From Oscillospiraceae bacterium (lineage in GTDB: Bacteria > Bacillota > Clostridia > Oscillospirales > Ruminococcaceae), in NCBI GenBank assembly GCA_009782665.1, contig WRIP01000112.1:1-5041 (forward strand): DNA of 5,041 nt, in the 5' to 3' direction. Made by a program: the position numbers and the translations under genes. Shown one piece after another: positions 1-5,041 of the stretch; positions within the stretch are counted from its first letter, which is position 1, and every line of letters begins with the position of its first letter. A model generated the notes under the pieces. It was not told the origin of the DNA, searched no databases, and saw nothing but the letters and a program-made list of their open reading frames with translations.

Positions 1-1
1 G

Positions 2-562
2 AGTGTCGACATTATCCGATCTGCAAAGCAGGAGTTACTGCCGGTCAGCTGCGAGGTCACACCCCACCATTTCGCTTTCTGTGACTCGGATATTTCCGAA
101 GACAGCGGACGGTTTAAGATGAACCCTCCACTCAGAAGTCAACAAGACCGCCAGGCAATACTTGAAGGGATTGCCGATGGCACCATCGATGTCATCGCCA
201 CCGATCATGCACCTCATACCCATGAAGAAAAATCTAAAGGTCTGGCTGCAAGTGCATTCGGAACGGTAGGTCTCGAGACGGCATTCGCTGCCGCGAACAG
301 CTTTCTAGTTGAAAAAGGGATTATATCGCTTGAAAGATTACTATATATGATGTGTGATAAACCCCGCAGTATTCTGAAGACGCAAACTGTAAAGAGCTTT
401 GTAATGCTGGATACACAAAAAGAATATACGGTTGAACCCAAAGACTTTATGTCGATGGGTCGTTCTACACCCTTTGACGGGGTGAGGTTGAAAGGACAGG
501 TTGTTATGACCGTTGTTGACGGGCAGATAGTCTACCTTAATGGAGGACAAGTTGTTGGTTAA
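2..562 (+). CDS. pyrC: Dihydroorotase, type I (PyrC), 3' part only
   Basis: Dihydroorotase is a cytosolic zinc amidohydrolase that reversibly cyclises N-carbamoyl-L-aspartate to L-dihydroorotate, step three of de novo UMP synthesis. The frame is open from base 2 and gives 186 residues before TAA, so about 240 N-terminal residues of a usual 420-430 (including the first metal-binding HxH) lie left of the window. Visible family motifs, in order, are EVTPHHF (metal-ligand histidine), KMNPPLRS (substrate-binding Asn and Arg), DGTIDVIATDHAPHT (catalytic Asp and binding His), FGTVGLETA, and the C-terminal TPFDG with VVDGQIVY. The ATG at 119 is an internal Met (KMNPPLR), not a start. Oddity: between PRSIL and EYTV the protein is about seven residues shorter than usual and lacks the G-x-x-ADhh motif of the composite beta-sandwich domain. 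The end overlaps carA, suggesting translational coupling. The family call is secure; full activity is not shown. Confidence 0.96.
   Translation, partial: SVDIIRSAKQELLPVSCEVTPHHFAFCDSDISEDSGRFKMNPPLRSQQDRQAILEGIADGTIDVIATDHAPHTHEEKSKGLAASAFGTVGLETAFAAANSFLVEKGIISLERLLYMMCDKPRSILKTQTVKSFVMLDTQKEYTVEPKDFMSMGRSTPFDGVRLKGQVVMTVVDGQIVYLNGGQVVG
542..547 (+). promoter_or_regulatory. Ribosome binding site GGAGGA that decides the carA start
   Basis: GGAGGA lies inside the 3' end of pyrC, seven bases before the TTG at 555, which is ideal Shine-Dalgarno spacing. The in-frame ATG at 540 would itself overlap this site and has only a weak GGGCAG upstream (520-525). The site therefore favours TTG 555 over ATG 540. 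Confidence 0.7.
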
Positions 563-1637
563 GCAAAAGACATTGATATTTGAGAACGGGAGAAGTTTTA
601 CAGGATATTCATTCGGATCCGAGCGAGAGGCAGTCGGAGAGGTAGTGTTCTGTACCTCGATGGTAGGATATCAGGAGATACTCACAAACCCTGCCAACAA
701 AGGAAAGATTATGGTGTTCACCTACCCCATAATCGGTAGCTACGGGTTATCGGATGAGGACTATGAGTCTTCTTCAATTACCGTCTCTGCACTCATAGTA
801 CGAGAGTATAATGATTTCCCCAGTAACTTCCGATATACCAAGACGTTAGCAGAGCAGCTACAGGAAAATAATGTACCGGGTCTTTATGGGATAGATACTA
901 GGGAGCTCACCCAGATGCTTCGCAGTGAGGGTATCATGCGAGCGGTATTGAAAGACAGTAGTCAGGATGAAATCAACCTTGATGAGTTGTTCAGCGACAT
1001 GACGGATGTGACGTTAGCACAGGTAAGCAGTAAGAAAGTATGGTACTCACGTACCTCCAACTATCGATATAATCTGGTAGCAATCGATTGCGGAATCACC
1101 AACAGCATAATCAAGACACTCAACGCCTATGGATGTAATGTTATTGTAGTACCATATAACAGCTCGAAGCATGAGATACTTTCGCTCCGCCCGGATGGCG
1201 TTATTATCTCCGACGGACCGGGATATCCTTCCGATGCCGATATTCCGACCGAGATAATATCTGAGCTGAGTCGGGAAAACATACCGATTTTAGGAATAGG
1301 ATTCGGTCTGTTAGCAGTTGCAGTTGCTTTTGGAGCTAAGCTAGATGACACAAAACTCATCCATTTCGGCAGCAATCATCCGGTCGTAGACATAGACGGA
1401 AGAATAGAGATAGTCACACAAAACCACAGCTTAACCACCGATATTTCGAGTCTGGCTGACGATATCGTCGTTACCCATCGCAACCTAATGGATAATTCCA
1501 TAGAGGGGATATCGGTGAAGGGGAAACATATATCTGCAGTGTCATTCTATCCCGCTTCCATTGATGAGAAGGGAAGATCATACATATATAATGATTTCTT
1601 GGCAGCTATAGATAACTCTGTGAGAAAGGATTCTTAG
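555..1637 (+). CDS. carA: Carbamoyl-phosphate synthetase small subunit, glutaminase triad lost
   Basis: CarA normally hydrolyses glutamine and passes ammonia to CarB. From TTG 555 the product is 360 residues beginning (M)VKQKTLIFENGRSF, which matches usual CarA N-termini; starting at ATG 540 adds five residues. Residue numbers here count from ATG 540. The N-terminal CPSase domain (about 10-140) is well kept: GEVVFCTSMVGYQEILTNP, TYPIIGSYG, GIDTRELT. The class I amidotransferase domain follows (about 178-358): DGVIISDGPGYP, NIPILGIGFGLLAVA, FGSNHPV, QNHSLTT, SFYPAS. The nucleophile motif GxCxGHQ reads GIGFGLL, so Cys becomes Gly254, and the HPE motif reads YPA, so His becomes Tyr337 and Glu becomes Ala339. 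The frame is otherwise undamaged, which argues against decay. I infer that it cannot use glutamine and serves as a structural partner of CarB. It overlaps pyrC by 8 bases and ends 1 base before carB. Confidence 0.95.
   Translation: MVKQKTLIFENGRSFTGYSFGSEREAVGEVVFCTSMVGYQEILTNPANKGKIMVFTYPIIGSYGLSDEDYESSSITVSALIVREYNDFPSNFRYTKTLAEQLQENNVPGLYGIDTRELTQMLRSEGIMRAVLKDSSQDEINLDELFSDMTDVTLAQVSSKKVWYSRTSNYRYNLVAIDCGITNSIIKTLNAYGCNVIVVPYNSSKHEILSLRPDGVIISDGPGYPSDADIPTEIISELSRENIPILGIGFGLLAVAVAFGAKLDDTKLIHFGSNHPVVDIDGRIEIVTQNHSLTTDISSLADDIVVTHRNLMDNSIEGISVKGKHISAVSFYPASIDEKGRSYIYNDFLAAIDNSVRKDS
1624..1630 (+). promoter_or_regulatory. Ribosome binding site for carB
   Basis: GAAAGGA sits within the last codons of carA, eight bases before the carB ATG at 1639. 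With only one base between the carA stop and this ATG, it supports coupled translation of the two subunits and the chosen carB start. Confidence 0.65.
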
Positions 1638-1638
1638 G

Positions 1639-4600
1639 ATGCCCAAAGATACTACAATAAAGAAAATACTGGTAATAGGTTCGGGGCCTATCATCATAGG
1701 TCAGGCAGCGGAGTTTGACTACTCGGGAACACAGGCATGTCTGGCGCTGAAGGCAGCTGGATATACCGTCATTCTCATTAACAGCAACCCGGCAACCATC
1801 ATGACCGATACCGATATTGCCGACAAAGTGTATATGGAACCGTTGACACTCGAGTTTGTCGCTCGAATTGTCAGGATGGAGCGACCCGACGCATTGCTAC
1901 CGACACTGGGTGGACAGACTGGTCTGAATCTAGCTATGCAGCTGGCAACCAAAGGGATACTAGATGAGTGTCAGTGCCGGATACTCGGAACGGATTTTTC
2001 TGCTATCGATCGAGCTGAAGACCGGGAAAAGTTTCGTGAGCTTTGTGTAAAGATAGGTGAACCCACTGTAGAAAGCGAAATCGCCCATACGTTGGAAGAG
2101 ACTAAGAGGGCAGCTAACGATATCGGATATCCGGTTGTACTTCGACCGGCTTTTACCCTCGGCGGTACCGGTGGAGGCTTTGCGAACAACGATGATGAAC
2201 TAGAGGAACTGGCGAAGTCCGCACTTACCCTGTCTCCGGTGTCTCAGGTGCTGGTGGAAAAGTCAATTAAAGGATATAAAGAAATAGAGTTTGAGGTCAT
2301 GCGGGATGCTGCAGACACAGCTATAGTCATCTGTTGTATGGAGAATGTAGACCCGGTCGGTATACATACCGGTGACTCAATCGTGGTATGTCCGTCACAG
2401 ACCCTCACATCTAAAGAGCTGAGCATGCTGCGTCGGGCTGCACTGCGAATCGTCAGGGAGCTCGGAATCGAAGGTGGATGTAATATTCAATTTGCACTTG
2501 ATCCCTACTCCTTTAAGTACTTCGTCATCGAGGTCAATCCGCGTGTATCACGTTCTTCCGCACTCGCTAGTAAAGCGAGTGGTTATCCCATTGCTAGAGT
2601 TTCAGCACTTGTCTCGGTGGGTATGCTACTACAGGAAATAGATATTTCTGGTATTATGGCTTGTTTTGAACCTTCTTTGGACTATGTCGTCACCAAAATT
2701 GCTCGATTCCCGTTCGACAAATTCCGTTCGGCTACCCGCAGCCTCTTTACCCAGATGAAGGCTACCGGAGAGGTAATGGCACTGGGACGTTCCTTTGAAG
2801 AGAGTTTTCTCAAGGCTGTCAGAAGTCTGGAAATCGGTGTAAGCCATATTTGGCAGGAGAAGTTTGTCGACTACTCCGAGCAGATGCTCACCGAGCATCT
2901 CGACACACCGACCGATGAGAGGATTTTTGCCATCGCCGAACTACTGCGACGCGGAGTCAACCCCCTATTTGTCTGTGAACACACCAAGATAGATCTCTTC
3001 TTTATCAAAAAAATCCAATCCATCGTCATGTATGAACAAACTATTCGTGATAATTTTTCTGATGAGGTGTTGCTGGTAGCCAAACGTATGGGCTTCTCCG
3101 ATGCATTCATCGGCAAGCTCATATCCAAGACCGATTCTGAGGTATTTTGTCTCAGAAAGGAAAAAGGCATTATGCCGCAGTACAAGAGGATAGACAGTTG
3201 TGCTGCCGAATTCGACGTACATATTCCTTTCTACTATTCCACATATGAGAGCAAGAGTGACCTGATTGTCACCGATACCCCCTCGGTCATAGTACTGGGT
3301 GCCGGACCTATCCGTATAGGGCAGGGGGTGGAGTTTGACTATTCCACGGTTCATGCAATCAAGGCTATACGTGAAGAGGGATATGAGGCGATAATCATCA
3401 ACAACAACCCTGAAACGGTTTCCACCGACTATATGGTGAGCGACAAACTATACTTTGAACCTTTGGTGGTTGAGGATGTCATGAATATTATCGAGGCGGA
3501 GAAACCTCTCGGGGTCATTGTCACCCTAGGAGGTCAGACAGCTATAAATCTGGCAGACAGTCTATCTAAGCTAAACGTCCCGATTATGGGAACCGGAGTA
3601 GACGCCATCGCACGTGCCGAAAACCGAGATATATTCGAACACACATTGAATAAACTGAATATTAAACAACCCAAAGGTAGAGCAGTTACCAACATTGAGG
3701 ACGGGATAGCAACAGCTAAAGAAATCGGTTATCCGGTGTTGGTCAGACCCTCATACGTTTTGGGTGGTAGAGCTATGCGGATTGTCTCAAATGACGAACA
3801 GCTCAAACAGTATCTGAGTGAAGCAGTGCTCATAGATAAGAATCAACCGGTGCTGGTTGATAGATATATCTCCGGCAAAGAGGTTGAGGTGGATGCGGTC
3901 TGTGACGGCACAGATGTGCTAATCCCCGGTATCATGGAGCATGTCGAGAGAACCGGTGTGCATTCTGGAGATTCTATCAGTGTCTATCCTACTTTTTCTA
4001 TCTCTCAGGAGATAAAGGACATCATTGTGGACTACAGCATCAGATTAGGATTAGGTATCGGCATAAATGGACCCTTTAACATCCAGTATATCGTCGATGA
4101 TCAGGGTGAGGTGTATGTAATAGAGGTGAACCCGCGATCTTCGCGAACGGTACCCTTTATCTCTAAGACCACCGGGGTTAAACTGGCAAATATCGCTGCT
4201 AAGGTATCGTTGGGATACAGTCTCAGGTCTTTGGGATATACTACCGAGATACTCGAGCAGAAACCCGACCGGTGGTATGTCAAAGTGCCGGTATTTAGCT
4301 ATCAAAAATTGCGAGGGGTGGATACACTGCTGTCACCCGAAATGAAATCCACCGGAGAAGCTATTGGATATGACTCTACACTGACACGTGCACTATATAA
4401 AGGGTTACAGGCAGCGGGACTTCGAGTAGAGAACTATGGTACAATACTCGTAACGGTTGCGGATGAAGATAAACCCAACGCCGCGGTGTTGGTTAAAAGA
4501 TTCTATGATCTGGGATTTAACATCGAGGCGACCGAAGGAACGGCTGAATTTCTTAAAAAGAACGATATTCGGACCCGAACCCGTAAAAAACTCAGTGAAG

Positions 4601-4818
4601 GTAGTGATGAGATACATGAGGCGCTTAAACAGGGTCATATCGCCTATGTGATAAATACCGTGTCGCCATCAGGATTTTCCGCGGTACATGACGGATTTCT
4701 TATTAGAAGATATGCGGTGGAGAATGGGGTAACTGCATTTACCTCACTTGATACGGTAGAAAAGCTACTGGATGTATTGGAAGAGATAACCATTCGCGTT
4801 TCCACAATAGATGTTTAG
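1639..4818 (+). CDS. carB: Carbamoyl-phosphate synthetase large subunit
   Basis: CarB makes carbamoyl phosphate from bicarbonate, ammonia and two ATP in the cytosol. The 1059 residues match the family's usual 1050-1080. The first ATP-grasp half (about 1-400, carboxy phosphate) has GSGPIIIGQAAEFDYSG with tunnel Glu25, nucleotide-binding Arg129 and Arg169, the loop LGGTGGG, GIHTGDS, and EVNPRVSRSSALASK. An oligomerisation region (about 400-545) ends in CAAEFDVHIPFYYSTYE. The second ATP-grasp half (about 546-925, carbamate) has GAGPIRIGQGVEFDYST, RPSYVLGGRAM, GVHSGDS and EVNPRSSRTVPF. The C-terminal MGS-like allosteric domain (about 930-1059) has ATEGTAEFL and INT, which are parts of the phosphate-binding site for UMP or IMP, so nucleotide control is plausible. 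Unusual: RVSALVSVG (320-328) replaces the typical KVAAKxxxG, losing a conserved Lys. No broken frame is seen. The synthetase machinery looks functional even though its CarA partner lacks glutaminase residues. Confidence 0.98.
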   Translation: MPKDTTIKKILVIGSGPIIIGQAAEFDYSGTQACLALKAAGYTVILINSNPATIMTDTDIADKVYMEPLTLEFVARIVRMERPDALLPTLGGQTGLNLAMQLATKGILDECQCRILGTDFSAIDRAEDREKFRELCVKIGEPTVESEIAHTLEETKRAANDIGYPVVLRPAFTLGGTGGGFANNDDELEELAKSALTLSPVSQVLVEKSIKGYKEIEFEVMRDAADTAIVICCMENVDPVGIHTGDSIVVCPSQTLTSKELSMLRRAALRIVRELGIEGGCNIQFALDPYSFKYFVIEVNPRVSRSSALASKASGYPIARVSALVSVGMLLQEIDISGIMACFEPSLDYVVTKIARFPFDKFRSATRSLFTQMKATGEVMALGRSFEESFLKAVRSLEIGVSHIWQEKFVDYSEQMLTEHLDTPTDERIFAIAELLRRGVNPLFVCEHTKIDLFFIKKIQSIVMYEQTIRDNFSDEVLLVAKRMGFSDAFIGKLISKTDSEVFCLRKEKGIMPQYKRIDSCAAEFDVHIPFYYSTYESKSDLIVTDTPSVIVLGAGPIRIGQGVEFDYSTVHAIKAIREEGYEAIIINNNPETVSTDYMVSDKLYFEPLVVEDVMNIIEAEKPLGVIVTLGGQTAINLADSLSKLNVPIMGTGVDAIARAENRDIFEHTLNKLNIKQPKGRAVTNIEDGIATAKEIGYPVLVRPSYVLGGRAMRIVSNDEQLKQYLSEAVLIDKNQPVLVDRYISGKEVEVDAVCDGTDVLIPGIMEHVERTGVHSGDSISVYPTFSISQEIKDIIVDYSIRLGLGIGINGPFNIQYIVDDQGEVYVIEVNPRSSRTVPFISKTTGVKLANIAAKVSLGYSLRSLGYTTEILEQKPDRWYVKVPVFSYQKLRGVDTLLSPEMKSTGEAIGYDSTLTRALYKGLQAAGLRVENYGTILVTVADEDKPNAAVLVKRFYDLGFNIEATEGTAEFLKKNDIRTRTRKKLSEGSDEIHEALKQGHIAYVINTVSPSGFSAVHDGFLIRRYAVENGVTAFTSLDTVEKLLDVLEEITIRVSTIDV

Positions 4819-4820
4819 GG
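4803..4820 (+). other. Putative guide segment of the omega-RNA, formed by the end of carB
   Basis: In IscB systems the guide is the roughly 16 bases just 5' of the conserved RNA scaffold and derives from host DNA flanking the element. Here those bases are the last carB codons, the stop, and two following Gs. This depends entirely on the omega-RNA call being right. Confidence 0.28.
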
Positions 4821-4870
4821 TCAATAACCCACCGCTTACCGAAGCGGGGACTTGTAAAAGCCCTTATTGA
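4821..4870 (+). other. Three-way junction: closing stem with two abutting hairpins
   Basis: The 7-bp inverted repeat TCAATAA/TTATTGA encloses hairpin 1, CCGCTT-ACCG-AAGCGG (4832-4847, six perfect pairs), and hairpin 2 at 4848-4863, GG-A-CTT, loop GTAA, AAG-CC, with one bulged A and a GNRA-type tetraloop. The two hairpins touch with no spacer and could stack coaxially. This is the strongest structural signal in the non-coding tail. Confidence 0.7.
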
Positions 4871-4878
4871 TTAGTCTA

Positions 4879-4895
4879 AGTTCTTATAAAGAACT
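4879..4895 (+). other. Hairpin, 7-bp stem and 3-base loop
   Basis: AGTTCTT and AAGAACT are perfectly complementary around the loop ATA. No run of T follows (next bases ACGTTAC), so it is not a Rho-independent terminator. It reads as one arm of the proposed structured RNA. Confidence 0.55.
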
Positions 4896-4920
4896 ACGTT
4901 ACTTAAGAATATATAGGCAC

Positions 4921-4945
4921 TTCAGAATACTCCACTAGTTCTGAA
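4921..4945 (+). other. Hairpin with 11-base loop, possible pseudoknot donor
   Basis: TTCAGAA (4921-4927) and TTCTGAA (4939-4945) are exact inverted repeats. The loop contains TCCACT, complementary to AGTGGA at 5022-5027. A competing pairing exists between CACTT (4918-4922) and AAGTG (4955-4959), so the final fold is uncertain. Confidence 0.5.
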
Positions 4946-5041
4946 CACTGCGGTAAGTGATTAAACAATTCTGATGGGAAGGAATAGTGTTGCTTACAAA
5001 ACCTTAGGATAACATTGACGAAGTGGACATTACTGCATTTA

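Larger units (their letters stand above)
4821..5027 (+). ncRNA. Candidate structured RNA, HEARO / omega-RNA-like
   Basis: This 207-base stretch has no ORF but contains nested complementary segments. TCAATAA (4821-4827) pairs with TTATTGA (4864-4870) and closes two abutting hairpins. A 7-bp hairpin follows at 4879-4895, then TTCAGAA/TTCTGAA at 4921-4945, with ACACT (4945-4949) able to pair with AGTGT (4986-4990). Two loops match distant bases: the loop ACCG plus flanking CTT (4835-4841) is complementary to CGGTAAG (4951-4957), and TCCACT (4931-4936) to AGTGGA (5022-5027). Such multibranched, pseudoknotted RNAs of about 200 bases without a U-tract are typical of HEARO/omega-RNAs, which lie directly upstream of IscB or IsrB genes and guide those nucleases. 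The name is from pattern memory; that it is structured is better supported than which family it is. The alternative is an unknown regulatory 3' UTR. Ends are approximate. Confidence 0.52.
4819..5041 (+). mobile_element. Possible left end of an IscB/IsrB-type (IS200/IS605-like) element, cut by right edge
   Basis: The bases after the carB stop change to AT-rich, non-coding and highly structured sequence with no ORF on either strand worth calling (the ATG at 4974 stops after 12 codons). If the RNA called here is a HEARO/omega-RNA, this stretch is the start of a transposon-derived element whose HNH-RuvC nuclease gene would follow beyond the edge. No transposase, target duplication or nuclease codon is visible, so this is inference only. 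Confidence 0.33.

Noticed and set aside
119..562. ATG at 119 as the start of a 147-residue protein
   Set aside because: The same frame is open to base 2 and encodes pyrC motifs (EVTPHHF) upstream; the Met belongs to the conserved KMNPPLR motif.
1127..1375. Antisense frame opposite the CarA amidotransferase domain
   Set aside because: Low-complexity shadow translation with no recognisable motif; carA codons here encode conserved family sequence.
1200..1637. carA as a pseudogene
   Set aside because: There is no stop or frameshift, the length is normal, and fold motifs (DGPGYP, FGSNHPV, QNH, VTHRNLMD) persist; only active-site residues changed.
2871..3354. Antisense frames of 104 and 129 residues opposite carB
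   Set aside because: They overlap each other in different frames, resemble no family I know, and lie across well-conserved carB sequence; they are shadows of the real gene.
4832..4865. Rho-independent terminator for the operon
   Set aside because: The 6-bp CCGCTT/AAGCGG hairpin is real but is followed by GGACTTGTAAAAG, with no T-run; it fits better as one arm of a multibranched RNA.
4864..4890. Promoter TTGATT / TATAAA
   Set aside because: The two boxes are only 13 bases apart, and both lie within inverted repeats explained by RNA structure.
4974..5012. Short ATG frame in the tail as the start of a nuclease gene
   Set aside because: It stops after 12 codons (MGRNSVAYKTLG) and does not resemble an IscB N-terminus.
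1..5041. CRISPR array or tRNA/rRNA genes
   Set aside because: No regularly spaced repeats and no cloverleaf or rRNA-like segment seen on either strand.

Overview
The window reads on the plus strand as one compact block of de novo pyrimidine genes. It holds the 3' two thirds of a type I dihydroorotase gene (pyrC, cut by the left edge), then carA and carB for the small and large subunits of carbamoyl-phosphate synthetase, then about 220 bases without a coding frame running to the right edge. The protein-coding part is roughly mid-40s % GC by eye and the tail is more AT-rich. The order pyrC-carA-carB, the tight or overlapping junctions and the GGAGG-type ribosome sites point to a bacterium. The proteins look most like those of Firmicutes or Chloroflexi (Dehalococcoidia-like), but I cannot fix the phylum by reading alone.

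Layout: pyrC ends at 562. carA most likely starts at a TTG at 555 inside the end of pyrC, with its ribosome site buried in the upstream ATGGAGG. carB starts one base after the carA stop. The three products would work in sequence: CarAB makes carbamoyl phosphate, an aspartate transcarbamoylase (presumably upstream, outside the window) makes carbamoyl aspartate, and PyrC closes the ring to dihydroorotate.

The main protein-level surprise is CarA. Its reading frame is intact and the fold-defining motifs are kept, but all three residues of the glutaminase triad are replaced (Cys to Gly, His to Tyr, Glu to Ala), as are several glutamine-pocket residues. CarB keeps its key synthetase and tunnel residues. 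The simplest reading is a carbamoyl-phosphate synthetase that cannot hydrolyse glutamine and takes free ammonia or ammonia from another source, with CarA retained as a structural subunit.

The second surprise is the tail after carB. It can fold as a compact structured RNA: a 7-bp closing stem around two adjacent hairpins, two more hairpins, and two hairpin loops that are complementary to sequences further downstream (possible pseudoknots). It has no U-tract terminator and no ORF. Its shape and position suggest a HEARO / omega-RNA, the guide RNA that precedes IscB or IsrB genes in IS200/IS605-like elements. On that reading the element sits just after the carB stop, its guide would be the last bases of carB, and the nuclease gene would lie beyond the right edge. 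This identification rests on pattern recognition and is not proven here.
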